Shown piece by piece: positions 39,189-49,816 of a stretch of 64,000 nucleotides of DNA (within the stretch, counting starts at the first letter, position 1; each line of letters starts with the position of its first letter). Origin of the DNA: Sphingomonas sp. PR090111-T3T-6A (lineage in GTDB: Bacteria; Pseudomonadota; Alphaproteobacteria; Sphingomonadales; Sphingomonadaceae); assembly GCF_000383095.1 (NCBI RefSeq), contig NZ_AORL01000004.1, positions 103,020 through 167,019 of the forward strand, given 5' to 3'. The notes under the pieces were generated by a model. The model was not told where the DNA came from, made no database searches, and was given only the letters and a program-made list of their open reading frames with translations. The translations under genes were made by a program, and so were the position numbers.

Positions 39189-39926
39189 TCAGAGCGCGCG
39201 GCCGGCGGCGTCGCAGGGGCGGATCGCGCTTGGATCGGGGCGAGGCCCGCGCGCCACGAACAGGGAGAGATAGCCGCCGACCGAGGGCATCGCCACCTGC
39301 TTCACGCGCTCGAAGCCCACCGCCTTCAGCTCGCACAGCAGCAGGCCGGCCGGCGTGCCGTGGGCCGAGGTCGGCCGGTCGGCATCCACCACCACGAGCT
39401 GCCCGTCGGGCTTGAGCGCCGGCCGCACGTTCCACAGGAACTCATAGGGCTGCTCGATCTCGTGATACATGTGGACCATCAGCACGCGATCGAAACTGCC
39501 CGTCGGCAGGCGCGGATTGGCCGGATCGCCGAGCCGGACGCTCACATTGTCCAGCCGCTCGCGGGCGACGCGCTCGGCGAGCTTGTCGTGCACCTCGGGC
39601 ACGATGTCCTCGGCCAGCACGCGGCCCTTGTCGCCGACGCGGGCGGCGAGGCGGATGGTGTAATAGCCCTCGCCCGCGCCGATGTCCGCGACCGTCATGC
39701 CCGGCCGGACGCCGGCCTTGTTCATCACCGCGCGGGCCTCGTTCACCTTGTCGCGCGATTTCTCGGTGGAGATGCTGTCCTGCTCCAGCGCCGCCACGGG
39801 GCGGGCGGGGAGGGGGAAGCCATCCTTGTTGCGCGCCAGCCGGCTTTGCTCATCCGAGCCCCGCGCGCAGCCTGCGAGCGGGGCCAGGAGGATCAGGATG
39901 CCGGCAAGGACGCGCGAAGGCGTCAA
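39189..39926 (-). CDS. Class I SAM-dependent methyltransferase with a lipoprotein signal
   Basis: A 245-residue protein. The N-terminus is a lipoprotein signal, [15 protein letters not shown], with lipobox LAGC. After a short linker comes a Rossmann methyltransferase: motif [21 protein letters not shown], then VRLGDPANP and [19 protein letters not shown]. This group of exported methyltransferase-like proteins occurs in proteobacteria, but how SAM would reach the periplasm is unclear. Start is TTG at 39926, overlapping the prfB stop (TTGA). Confidence 0.78.
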   Translation of the reverse strand: MTPSRVLAGILILLAPLAGCARGSDEQSRLARNKDGFPLPARPVAALEQDSISTEKSRDKVNEARAVMNKAGVRPGMTVADIGAGEGYYTIRLAARVGDKGRVLAEDIVPEVHDKLAERVARERLDNVSVRLGDPANPRLPTGSFDRVLMVHMYHEIEQPYEFLWNVRPALKPDGQLVVVDADRPTSAHGTPAGLLLCELKAVGFERVKQVAMPSVGGYLSLFVARGPRPDPSAIRPCDAAGRAL

Positions 39927-41050
39927 TCGACGTCCTCCACCTCCACCGTCTCGCCGGTCACACGCTGCGAGAGGGCGGCCGCCATGAAGGGATCGAGCGC
40001 GCCGTCAAGCACGTCCGATGGCGCCGTGGAGGTGACGCCGGTGCGCAGGTCCTTCACGAGCTGATAGGGCTGGAGGACGTAGGAGCGGATCTGGTGGCCC
40101 CAGCCGATGTCGGTCTTGGTGGCGTTGGTGGCGTTGGCCACCGCCTCGCGCTCGGCCAGCTCGCGCTCATAGAGACGGGCGCGGAGCTGGTTATAGGCCT
40201 CGGCCTTGTTCTTGTGCTGCGAGCGCTGGTTCTGGCACTGCACGACGATGCCGGTGGGCATGTGCGTGATGCGGACCGCCGAATCGGTGGTGTTGATATG
40301 CTGGCCGCCCGCGCCCGAGGCGCGATAGGTGTCGATGCGCAGATCGCTCTCGTTGATGACGACGTCGATATTGTCGTCGACTTCCGGATAGACCCACACG
40401 CTCGCGAAGCTGGTGTGGCGGCGCGCCGAGCTGTCATAGGGCGAGATGCGGACGAGGCGGTGGACGCCGCTCTCGGTCTTCGCCCAGCCATAGGCGTTCT
40501 CGCCCTTCAGCATCATCGTGGCGGACTTGATGCCCGCCTGTTCGCCCGAGTGATAGTCGACCAGCTCGACCTTCATGCCGTGCCGCTCGGCCCAGCGCTG
40601 GTACATGCGCTGGAGCATCGAGGCCCAATCCTGGCTCTCGGTGCCGCCGGCGCCGGCGTTGACCTCGATATAGGTGTTGTTGGCGTCGGCCTCGCCGGCG
40701 AGGAGTGCCTTCACCTTGTCGGTCTCGGCGCGTTCGGCCAGCGCGGCGAGCGAGGCGTTGGCCTCCGCCTCCATGTCGGCGTCGCCCTCGGCCTCGGCCA
40801 TCTCGATCAGCTCGACCGTGTCGTCGCGGTCCTGTTCGATCGTCTTCACCGCCGCGATCGATTCATCGAGGCGGCGGCGCTCCTGCATGATCGCCTGCGC
40901 CTGCTTGGGATCGTTCCACAGCGCCGGATCCTCGACGCGCGCGTTCAGCTCGTCGAGGCGGCGCAGCGCGCGGTCCCACTCGATGAAGCGGCGGACGAGC
41001 GCCATCGCGGCATTGATCTTCTCGACATGAGCTTGCGCTTCGGCGCGCAT
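39923..41050 (-). CDS. prfB: Peptide chain release factor 2
   Basis: Class I release factor for UGA and UAA. The 375-residue product has coiled-coil domain 1 ([20 protein letters not shown]), the anticodon-like tripeptide region [13 protein letters not shown] (SPF in E. coli, SPY here), and the GGQ loop at 248-250 in [19 protein letters not shown]. The frame is continuous from ATG 41050, with no UGA at the codon 26 region, so there is no programmed frameshift as in E. coli prfB. AAGGA precedes the start. Confidence 0.96.
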   Translation of the reverse strand: MRAEAQAHVEKINAAMALVRRFIEWDRALRRLDELNARVEDPALWNDPKQAQAIMQERRRLDESIAAVKTIEQDRDDTVELIEMAEAEGDADMEAEANASLAALAERAETDKVKALLAGEADANNTYIEVNAGAGGTESQDWASMLQRMYQRWAERHGMKVELVDYHSGEQAGIKSATMMLKGENAYGWAKTESGVHRLVRISPYDSSARRHTSFASVWVYPEVDDNIDVVINESDLRIDTYRASGAGGQHINTTDSAVRITHMPTGIVVQCQNQRSQHKNKAEAYNQLRARLYERELAEREAVANATNATKTDIGWGHQIRSYVLQPYQLVKDLRTGVTSTAPSDVLDGALDPFMAAALSQRVTGETVEVEDVD

Positions 41051-41166
41051 CGTCTGTTTTCCTTCGTCTCAACAACCCGCCCGGGACATCCTGCTGTGTC
41101 GAGCGATGTCGAGACACGGTGCGGCGGGCAAATGGCCCCAACGGGGGCACGCTATGAACGTAGGAT

Positions 41167-43650
41167 TTAGTAAATCCCACCCTCTCTCTGCAAGAAGTCG
41201 CTGTCGCGGGGCGTCGGTTGGGCCTTGGGCGCTTCCTTGACCGCCGTCTCGCGCTTGATGGTGCGGCGCGGCTCGGTCTCGGGCTTGAACGCCTCCCAGA
41301 TGATCGGCGAGAGCGGATCGGGCGACGGCCAGCCGCCATAGACGCGGCGGCCCGAATGGCGGTCGATCCGGACCATGCGGATGCCCGGCGCGAGGCGGAA
41401 CGGCACCACCGGGTCCTTCGCCATCGTCGCCAGCGCGAACTGCTTGAAGATCGGGGCTGCGATCGTGCCGCCCTGCGCATAGCCGCCGAGCGGGCGCGGC
41501 TGGTCGTAGCCGAGATAGACGCCGCCCACGAGATCGGCCGATCCGCCGACGAACCAGACGTTGGTCGGGCCGGAGGTGGTGCCGGTCTTGCCGAACATCG
41601 GCCGGCCGAGATCGCGCAGGAGGGTAGCGGTGCCGCGCTGGACGACGCCTTCCATCATGTGGACGATCTGCGTCGCGGTCAGCGGATCGATCACCTGCCG
41701 GCCGCGCACAGGCGGGCGGGGCATGGCCTTGCCGTCCCAGTCGGGGGCGTTGCAGCCGTCGCAGGGACGGGTGTCGGCGCGGTAGATCACCTTGCCGTGG
41801 CGATCCTGCACATAGTCGATCAGCGTCGGCGGCATCTGGCGGCCGAGATTGTCGAGCGCCGAATAGGCGTTGACCATCTTGAGCACCGTCGTATCGCCCG
41901 CACCGAGCGCGAAGGCGAGCTGGTTCGGATAGTCGCCGACACCGAGCTTGCGCGCCTGATTGGTCACCTTGTCCATGCCGATCTGGCTGGCGATGCGGAC
42001 GGTCATCAGGTTGCGCGATTGTTCGAGGCCCCAGCGCATCGTCTGCGGGCCGGCATAGCCGCCCGAGAAGTTGCGGAAGCATTTGGTGCCGAGCCGCGCC
42101 GTCTGGAACACGCAGAACGGCCCGTCGACGACGATCGAGGCCGGCGTCATGCCGTTGTCGAGCGCGGCCGAATAGACGATCGGCTTGAAGGTGGAGCCGG
42201 GCTGGCGCCTGGCCTGCGTCGCGCGGTTGAAGCTCGCGCCCTTGAAGTCCCACCCGCCCTGCATGGCGAGGATCTGCCCGGTGTGCGGGTTCTCGATCAC
42301 CATGCCGCCCGAGATCGCCGGGATCGAGCGGAGCGACCAGGTGCCGCCCTCATTCTTCACCACGATCACGTCGCCGGCACGCAGGAAGTCGAAGGCGCGC
42401 CCGCCGACGCCGCGCTTGGGCATGATCGCAGCGCCCGCCGGGAGCGTTCCGGTCGAGCCGTCCTCGAAGCCGAGCTGCGCGCGGCCATCGCTCTTGGAGA
42501 GGACGACGGCGGCCTTCCAGTCGGCATAGCCGGTGCCGACATTGAGCGAGAGCAGGCGGCCCTGCCAGCCTTCGCCCACCTCGATATGGCGGATCGGGCC
42601 GCTCCAGCCCTTGCCGGTATCGTAGCGGACGAGGCCGTCGCGCAGCGCCTTCTCGGCCGCCGCCTGCTTCTCGGGATCGAAGGAGGTGCGCACCCACAGG
42701 CCGCCCGCATAGACGGAATAGGCGCCGTCCTGCTCATTCTCGCCGAACTTGTCGATCAGCTCGCGGCGGACCTCCTCGACATAATAGCCCTGCGGCAGAT
42801 CCTGTTTCGCGGAGGCGCGGCGGATCGTGCCGAGCGGGGCGGCGTCGGCGGCCTCGCGCTGCTGGGCGGTGATGTAGCCGTTCTTCTGGAGCTCGCGCAG
42901 CACATAGGCGCGGCGCGCCAGCGCGCGGTCGGCGTCATGCTCGGGCGTATAGTTGCTCGGCGCCTTGGGCAGGATGGCGAGATAGGCCATCTCCGGGAGC
43001 GTGAGGTCCTTCACGTCCTTGCCGAAATAGGCCTGCGCCGCCGCCTCGACGCCATAGGCGTTCCGGCCGAGGAAGATCTGGTTGAGATACAGCTCCATGA
43101 TCTGCTGCTTCGAGAGCGTGTTCTCGATGCGGACCGCGAGGATCGCCTCGCGCACCTTGCGCTTCACGGAATATTCGTTGCCGGTCAGCAGATTCTTGGC
43201 GACCTGCTGGGTGATGGTCGAGCCGCCGCGGGCGCGCTCGCCCGAGCCATATTTGCGGGCGTAATCGAACACCGCGCTGGCGAGGCCGCCGACGTCGATG
43301 CCGTGGTGCGAGAAGAAGGTCTTGTCCTCGGCCGAGACGAAGGAATCGACGAGCAGCGGCGGAAATTCGGCATAGGAGAGCTGGATTCGCCGCTCGCGCG
43401 CGAAGGTGTAGATCGGCTGTCCGTCGATCCCGCGCAGGTTGGTCGGCAGCGGCGGCTCATAGCTCAAGAGCTTGTCGGTGGACGGCAGATCGCGCGCGAA
43501 GATCAGCCAGATCGCCAGCCACGCCACGAGGATCAGGGCGACGAACGCCCCGCCGATCTTTGCCCATCGCGACGCCAGCAAGCGGCGCCACCGCTCGCCG
43601 TCGCTGCGCTTGATTCTGATGGGGCCGCTGCTTTCCGCCTGATCGTCCAT
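41167..43650 (-). CDS. mrcA: Penicillin-binding protein 1A (bifunctional transglycosylase/transpeptidase)
   Basis: Class A PBP of 827 residues that polymerises and crosslinks peptidoglycan. Transmembrane anchor at about 33-51; glycosyltransferase-51 domain with VSAEDKTFFSHHGID (catalytic Glu108), GGSTITQQVAKNLL and ILPKAPSNY; an OB-like/linker region; transpeptidase domain with Ser486 in RQPGSTFKPIVYSAAL, SRNLMTV and KTGTTSGPTNVWFVG. Lies 84 nt downstream of the amidase gene and 116 nt upstream of prfB on the same strand; the ami-mrcA-prfB order is conserved in alphaproteobacteria. Confidence 0.96.
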   Translation of the reverse strand: MDDQAESSGPIRIKRSDGERWRRLLASRWAKIGGAFVALILVAWLAIWLIFARDLPSTDKLLSYEPPLPTNLRGIDGQPIYTFARERRIQLSYAEFPPLLVDSFVSAEDKTFFSHHGIDVGGLASAVFDYARKYGSGERARGGSTITQQVAKNLLTGNEYSVKRKVREAILAVRIENTLSKQQIMELYLNQIFLGRNAYGVEAAAQAYFGKDVKDLTLPEMAYLAILPKAPSNYTPEHDADRALARRAYVLRELQKNGYITAQQREAADAAPLGTIRRASAKQDLPQGYYVEEVRRELIDKFGENEQDGAYSVYAGGLWVRTSFDPEKQAAAEKALRDGLVRYDTGKGWSGPIRHIEVGEGWQGRLLSLNVGTGYADWKAAVVLSKSDGRAQLGFEDGSTGTLPAGAAIMPKRGVGGRAFDFLRAGDVIVVKNEGGTWSLRSIPAISGGMVIENPHTGQILAMQGGWDFKGASFNRATQARRQPGSTFKPIVYSAALDNGMTPASIVVDGPFCVFQTARLGTKCFRNFSGGYAGPQTMRWGLEQSRNLMTVRIASQIGMDKVTNQARKLGVGDYPNQLAFALGAGDTTVLKMVNAYSALDNLGRQMPPTLIDYVQDRHGKVIYRADTRPCDGCNAPDWDGKAMPRPPVRGRQVIDPLTATQIVHMMEGVVQRGTATLLRDLGRPMFGKTGTTSGPTNVWFVGGSADLVGGVYLGYDQPRPLGGYAQGGTIAAPIFKQFALATMAKDPVVPFRLAPGIRMVRIDRHSGRRVYGGWPSPDPLSPIIWEAFKPETEPRRTIKRETAVKEAPKAQPTPRDSDFLQREGGIY

Positions 43651-43734
43651 GTTGGTCTGCGGTCTAGCAGCTTGTGTGCGCTTTGGAAGCCGGCGCGGGC
43701 GAAGGGCGGCGCGGTCGCCGCCCCTCAGGCACGC

Positions 43735-45006
43735 TCAGTCCTTCATCGCCAGGTCGGTGCGGCCCAGTCGACGGGCGAAATGTGCCTCGACTGCATGGGT
43801 GACGCCGACGGCGAGGCGGTGCTGATAATCCTTCGAGAAGAGGAGGTGGAGGTCCTCCGGGCTCGACATATAGCCGGTTTCGAGCAGCACGGCCGGCACG
43901 TCCGGCGCCTTCAGCACGGCGAGGCCGGCGAAGCGGTGATAGGTCGTCTTGAAGTCCACCCGCTGATCGGTCAGCTCGCGCTGGAGCAGATCGGCGAAGC
44001 GCGACGAGGTGTTCATCGTCTCGCGCTGGGTGAGGTCGATCAGGATCGACGACACGTCGTTCGACTGCTTGTCGAGATTCACGCCGTTCAGGATGTCCGC
44101 CTTGTTCTCCTTGGCGGCGAGGCGGGCGGCCACCCGGTCCGACGCGACCTCCGAGAGGGTGTAGACCGTGGCGCCGCTGGCGTTCGAGCCGGGCGCGCTG
44201 TCGCAATGGATCGAGATGAACAGGTCCGCGTGCAGCCGCCGCGCGATCTCGCGACGCTCGGAGAGCACGAGGAAGCGGTCGTCCGAGCGCGTCATCGCCA
44301 CGCGCACGCGGCCGCTCGCGAGCAGCGCGCTGCGCACCGCCTTGGCGATGGCGAGCGAGGCGTCCTTCTCGCGATATTTCCCATCGGTCGAGAGCGAGCC
44401 CGGATCATGGCCGCCATGGCCGGCGTCGATCACCACAAGCGGCTTGTCGGCGCGGCCCGCGACGGAGGGCATGGGAAGCTGATAGGGCTGCGGCTCGTCG
44501 AGCGGCACGGTGAGCCCGGCGCGCACCAGCGTGGCGCCGCCGGTCGGGGCGGAGCCGCCGCCATAGACGGTGCGCCCGGCGCGGGTGGCCGCCGCAAAGG
44601 CGCGCGGTGTCGCATCGGCGAGGCGCAGCACGAGCGATTTGCGATCGTCGGAAAAGCTGGCGGACTGAACCACCGTTGGCCCGGACAGATCGAACACGAC
44701 CCGGCCGACCCCCGGCTTCACCTGGCCCACGCGGGTCTGGATGATCGGCCCGCCCGAGGCGCTGGCCGCACCGGGCACGAGGCCCGCCACATCCACCGCC
44801 AGACGGCGCGGCGTGTCGAGCAGGAAACCGGAAGCGCCATCCACCGCCGTATCGAAGGCGAGCGTGATCGCGTTCCCGTCCACCGACACGGAACCGAGCG
44901 CCGCGGCGGCGGCGGGATTCAGCGGCGCAAAGACAGCGCCAAGAAGAAGCAGCAACACGCTGCCCGCCTTGCGGCGAGCGTGCGACCGCATCGAGTCCAT
45001 TCGCAT
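43735..45006 (-). CDS. amiC: N-acetylmuramoyl-L-alanine amidase (AmiC-type, AMIN + Amidase_3)
   Basis: Periplasmic zinc amidase that cuts the stem peptide from MurNAc during septum splitting. About 423 residues: signal peptide (GSVLLLLLGAVFAPLNPAAA), AMIN domain to about 150 (VDGNAITLAFDTAVDG, VFDLSGPTVVQSASF), then Amidase_3 with VIDAGHGGHDPGS, REKDASLAIAKAV, LFISIHCDSAP and VLLETGYMSSPEDL, giving the His/Glu zinc ligands and catalytic Glu. TTG at 45024 with a nearby GGGGAG is an alternative start. Upstream of mrcA in the same direction. Confidence 0.94.
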   Translation of the reverse strand: MRMDSMRSHARRKAGSVLLLLLGAVFAPLNPAAAAALGSVSVDGNAITLAFDTAVDGASGFLLDTPRRLAVDVAGLVPGAASASGGPIIQTRVGQVKPGVGRVVFDLSGPTVVQSASFSDDRKSLVLRLADATPRAFAAATRAGRTVYGGGSAPTGGATLVRAGLTVPLDEPQPYQLPMPSVAGRADKPLVVIDAGHGGHDPGSLSTDGKYREKDASLAIAKAVRSALLASGRVRVAMTRSDDRFLVLSERREIARRLHADLFISIHCDSAPGSNASGATVYTLSEVASDRVAARLAAKENKADILNGVNLDKQSNDVSSILIDLTQRETMNTSSRFADLLQRELTDQRVDFKTTYHRFAGLAVLKAPDVPAVLLETGYMSSPEDLHLLFSKDYQHRLAVGVTHAVEAHFARRLGRTDLAMKD

Positions 45007-45141
45007 GAGCCCGTTGGTCCCCAACAGCGCTCCCCCGGCTCCCTGACTAGGGTGAGCACCTGTCGGCAGGGTGAATGTCTGCGGTTAGTTTGTCATTAAC
45101 CAACGGGGAAGTAATACGGGAGTGGAACGATGGGCTGTGTT

Positions 45142-46389
45142 TCAGTCGGGGGAAATCGTTTCCGCCACCAGTGATTTCAACGGAACGGCGGGGTCGGCAA
45201 GGCGCCGGGGATCAGCCGCGACTCGGCCGATAACCAGGGAGCGGCCCTGTACATAGTCCTTGACGCTATTCACGCAGTCGAGCGCGATCACCCGGTTCTG
45301 CTTGAGGTAAACGATGGTGAAGGCGCGCGAGGCCGGGTTGCCGCGCAGGATTTCCAGATCGTGCCCGATCGACAGGCCCACCGTCTGGAGGCGCAGGTCA
45401 TACTGGTTGGACCAGAACCACGGCACCGCGTCATAGGCTTCGGGTTCGCCGGCGATGGTGCGGGCGACGACGGTGGCCATGTCATTGGCGTTCTGCACCG
45501 ATTCCAGGCGGATCGGCATCCCTTCCGCGAACGGGTTGGCGTGGAGCGCGCAGTCCCCCACCGCGAAGATGTCGGGCAGAGAGGTGCGGCCATGCTCGTC
45601 CACCGCGACCCCGTTTCCGCCTTCGGCGCCCGCCGCACGCAGCGGTTCCACCGCGGGCACGATGCCGATGCCGACGACCACCATCTCGGCCGGGATGACC
45701 TCGCCGCCGGCCAGCCGCACGCCGGTGACGCGCCCGTCCTCGCCTTCGATATGCTCCACTGTTGCGCCGAGCCGGACGTCGACGCCGTGCGCGCGATGCT
45801 CTGCCTCGTAGAAGCGCGACAGTGCCTCGCCGGCGACGCGGGCCAGCACGCGGTCGAGCGCCTCCAGCACCGTCACCGTCTTGCCGAGCTTGGCCAGCAC
45901 GGCCGCCGCCTCCAGCCCGATATAGCCTCCTCCGATCACGGCGACGCGGCTGGTGGTGGCCAGCTCCTCCATCATCCGGTCGACATCCGCGCGGGTGCGC
46001 ACCGAGTGGACGCCGCCCAGATCATGGCCTTCGCAGGCGATGCGCCGGGCATGGCCGCCGGCGGCCCAGATCATTTGCCCATAGCCGATCGTCTCACCGT
46101 CCGCCGTGGTGACGCTATGCCCTTCGGGGTCGACCGAGACGACGCGGCGGCTGGTCAGCATCGTCACCTCGCGCTCCGCCCAGAAGGCTTCGGGGCGGAT
46201 CAGGATGCGCTCGAACGGCTTTTCCCGCGCGAGATAATCCTTGCTGAGCGGCGGGCGCTCATAGGGGATTTCAGGCTCCTCGCCGACGATCGCGATCGAG
46301 CCTGCGAACTTGCGCTGCCGGAGCGCGATCGCCGCCTGCGCGCCGCCATGGCCCGCGCCCACGATCAGCACATCATATCGCGTCGCCAT
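45142..46389 (-). CDS. FAD/NAD-dependent ferredoxin (rubredoxin) reductase
   Basis: A 415-residue reductase of the putidaredoxin/rubredoxin-reductase class. FAD loop [31 protein letters not shown] loop [20 protein letters not shown] and second FAD motif [11 protein letters not shown] are all present, with a reductase C-terminal domain ([17 protein letters not shown]). It would feed electrons from NADH to a 2Fe-2S ferredoxin or rubredoxin for a P450 or oxygenase, none of which is adjacent. Start 46389 has GGAG at 9 nt; 46395 is possible. Longer frame to 47187 is antisense shadow. Confidence 0.9.
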   Translation of the reverse strand: MATRYDVLIVGAGHGGAQAAIALRQRKFAGSIAIVGEEPEIPYERPPLSKDYLAREKPFERILIRPEAFWAEREVTMLTSRRVVSVDPEGHSVTTADGETIGYGQMIWAAGGHARRIACEGHDLGGVHSVRTRADVDRMMEELATTSRVAVIGGGYIGLEAAAVLAKLGKTVTVLEALDRVLARVAGEALSRFYEAEHRAHGVDVRLGATVEHIEGEDGRVTGVRLAGGEVIPAEMVVVGIGIVPAVEPLRAAGAEGGNGVAVDEHGRTSLPDIFAVGDCALHANPFAEGMPIRLESVQNANDMATVVARTIAGEPEAYDAVPWFWSNQYDLRLQTVGLSIGHDLEILRGNPASRAFTIVYLKQNRVIALDCVNSVKDYVQGRSLVIGRVAADPRRLADPAVPLKSLVAETISPD

Positions 46390-46602
46390 GCCCATGCTCT
46401 CCGTCGGCCTTCTTGCAGATCGCATTATGCGTGGCGGAGGGGCGGGAACAGCCTCTTTCAATGGAGCACGGCGGCTGTGGATGTCCGATACCGCATTCAC
46501 GGCACGGCCGCCGCGGCGGGAGTGGCGAAGAATATCTGGAACCGTAACAGCTTGTTGGCTTTTGCCATCGATGGTGCCGCCGATCAGGAACGGGACACGG
46601 GC

Positions 46603-47528
<926 letters not shown>

Positions 47529-47532
<4 letters not shown>

Positions 47533-48728
47533 GGCGGCTGATATCCGCGGCCTGGGTGATCGCGCGCCGCGATTATGGTGCGACCGTCTTCTCGCGCATC
47601 TTCCTTCTGTTCCTGCTGGGGCCGCTCTTCCCGATCCTGTTCGCGTTGATGTTCAGCGCAGTGGGGAGCAATTCGGATGGTCCGCCGTCGCGTCCGGTCG
47701 TGGCGGTCGCCACCGATCCGACGTCGACCGGCGCGCTGCTGGCCGCGCGTGCGAAGCTCGCGAACCGGCTCGGTGACGATGCCCTGCCCGATCTCGTGGC
47801 GGCATCGGGTGGAGACGCCCGTCGCCTCCTGCAAGGGCGAACACCCTATGCCGCGGCGCTCACCGGCTCGCTCGCGAGCCCGCACATCACCCTGTCGGGC
47901 GGCGCGCCGGCATCGACCGTCGATGATCTGTCGCTGGTGCTCGATACCGCGCGGGCCACGGCGGCGCTGGGCCGGTCGGCGCCGCCGCCGGTGGCTTTGC
48001 CCGAACGGCGCGTGGCCTCCTCGCCTGCCGAAAACGCGCATGACCGGGTCGCGCTGGCGCGTGCCGGGCAGACGGCGCTGTTCTTTCTCATCGTGCTGCT
48101 CGCCGGCATGTCGCTCTCCACCTTCATCGAGGAGAAGTCGAACAAGGTGATCGAGGTGCTGGCGGCGGCCGTGCCGGTGGATGCCATCTTCCTCGGCAAG
48201 CTGGCCGGGATGCTCGCGATCTCGCTCACCGGCGTCGCGGTCTGGGGAATGATGGGGGTGGGCGTGGTGCTGACGCTCTTCCCCACGCTGTTCGCCCATG
48301 CCGTCGTGCCGGCCGTCGGCTGGCCGGCCTTCGTGGCGCTGGCTCTGATCTATTTCGTGGCGAGCTATCTGCTGCTCAGCGCGGTCTTCCTGGGGCTGGG
48401 CTCGCAAGCGGGCTCGCCGCGCGAGATTCAGGTGCTGGCGATGCCGGCGACGATGATCCAGCTCCTGCTGTTCGCCTTCGCTTCGGCCGGGGTCGCGCAT
48501 CCCGAAGGCTGGGTGGCGAAGGCGGCGGCGATCTTTCCGTGGAGTTCGCCGCTGGCGATGCTGGCGCGCGCGGCGGAGCGGCCGGCGCTCTGGCCCCATC
48601 TGCTGGCGCTGGGCTGGCAGATCATGTGGCTGGTGCTGGCGCTGCGTGCCGCCGCCGGACTGTTCCGCCGCGCGGTGCTGAAATCCGGCGGCGGGCGGCG
48701 CTGGTGGAGCCGCGCCGCCCGCGCCTGA
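47529..48728 (+). CDS. ABC transporter permease (NatB/ABC-2 type)
   Basis: A 399-residue permease: one N-terminal helix (IFLLFLLGPLFPILFALMFS), a long extracytoplasmic domain of about 130 residues, then five or six helices beginning TALFFLIVLLAGMSLSTFIE, with EEKSNKVIEVLAAAVPVD as the conserved ABC-2 segment. This layout fits NatB. Overlaps natA-like by 4 nt and ends 3 nt before the convergent IclR gene. Confidence 0.87.
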
Positions 48729-48731
48729 CGA

Positions 48732-49499
48732 TCAGGCGATCCGGTCGGCCGGGCCGCCCAGCTCAAGCGCCTGCGAGATCCGCTCCGCCGCCGCGATCAG
48801 CGCCGCCGTGGTGCCCGCGCGATCGACCTGCGCGCCCGCGCCGTCGACGAAGGGCACGGTCAGCGCCGCCTGCGCCGCACCATGCAGCAGCACCGGCGCC
48901 GACAGGTCGGTGATGGCGGTGAGCATCGGGCTCGCCATGGCGACATGGCCAGCCGCCTCGACCTCGGCGAGTCGCGCGGGGAGGCTATCCGAGTCGATTC
49001 CCGCCGCTGCGATATCGCGCAGCATGGCGGCGCGGGCGGCCTCGGGCTGGAAGGCGAGCAGCACATGCCCCGATGCCGACAGCGTCAGCGGGCGGCGATA
49101 GCCCATGCGCACCGCGAAACCGAGAAGACCCGGCGCCTCGACATTCGCGACCACCACCATCTCCGCGCCGGAGACGATCGCGAGATGGCAGCTCTGCCCC
49201 GTCGCCGCGGCGAAATCGTGCATTTCCGGTAGCGCGCACGCCAGCAGCTCGCGGACCGGCGGCTGCTGCATCCCGAGCGCGAAGAGCCGGTTGGTGAGCC
49301 GATAACCCTCGCCGCTGCGCGCAATGTAGCCATGCTCCTCGAGCACTTGCAGCATGCGGAAGATCTCGCTGACCGAGCGCCCCAGCGCGGCCGAGATGTC
49401 GGACATCGGCATGGCTATCGTCGTTCCGGCCAGAAATTCAAGGATTTCAAGGCCTTTTTGCAATGCTGGCGCGCGATACTTCCCCTTTACCGTGGCCAC
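48732..49499 (-). CDS. IclR family transcriptional regulator
   Basis: A 255-residue regulator. HTH domain MATVKGKYRAPALQKGLEIL, SDISAALGRSVSEIFRMLQV and HGYIARSGEGYRLT; ligand-binding IclR domain with FAAATGQSCHLAIVSGAEMV and SASGHVLLAF. Start GTG at 49499 is preferred because GGAGG lies 5 nt upstream; the 49571 start has none. Divergent from the TonB receptor heading the L-fucose cluster, so it is the best local candidate regulator; sugar-acid IclR regulators are common. Confidence 0.85.
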   Translation of the reverse strand: MATVKGKYRAPALQKGLEILEFLAGTTIAMPMSDISAALGRSVSEIFRMLQVLEEHGYIARSGEGYRLTNRLFALGMQQPPVRELLACALPEMHDFAAATGQSCHLAIVSGAEMVVVANVEAPGLLGFAVRMGYRRPLTLSASGHVLLAFQPEAARAAMLRDIAAAGIDSDSLPARLAEVEAAGHVAMASPMLTAITDLSAPVLLHGAAQAALTVPFVDGAGAQVDRAGTTAALIAAAERISQALELGGPADRIA

Positions 49500-49816
49500 T
49501 CTGCCTCCCTTTTCTGCGTCCCGCACGACCGGCGAATTTCCGCGCAATTCTTGTAGGCGGCGGCCGCGCATCTCGCAATGAAATCACATCTGAAACACGA
49601 TTTTATATTTCATATCGCGAAAACTGCTGCTACCGGGAGGCCAAGGCCCCGGCAGCATTGACTGCGAGGAGAGGCCGTTGGGGAGGACATGCGACGGGCT
49701 CGGCCCGCACATCCCGCCTCCTAACTTTCACTGCGAGGGCTTCCTCGCGCATTCGATTGTTAGCGCTAACGGCCCGCGCTCCGAGCGTGGTGGCCCCGTA
49801 AGGAGGGGTTTGAATC
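49500..49816. other. 317-bp divergent promoter region of the sugar cluster
   Basis: Between the IclR start and the TonB receptor ATG. It has an AT-rich section with TGAAA at 49591 and TTTCA at 49608 in opposite orientation (possible IclR site) and the 12-bp GTTAGCGCTAAC palindrome at 49759. GGAGGGG ends just before the receptor ATG. No gene. Confidence 0.5.
49759..49770. promoter_or_regulatory. LacI-type operator palindrome
   Basis: GTTAGCGCTAAC is a perfect 12-bp palindrome with the central CG typical of LacI/GalR-family operators. It lies 47 nt before the TonB receptor start, where it could overlap the promoter. No lacI-type gene is in this window, so the repressor would act in trans. Confidence 0.6.

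Noticed and set aside
41218..45099. 1293-codon open frame on the plus strand
   Set aside because: Antisense to mrcA and amiC, which both show complete catalytic motifs; no start signal or recognisable domain.
45129..45230. Short plus-strand frame starting ATGGGCTGT
   Set aside because: Overlaps the 3' end of the FAD reductase gene on the other strand; too short and without a hydrophobic or conserved feature.
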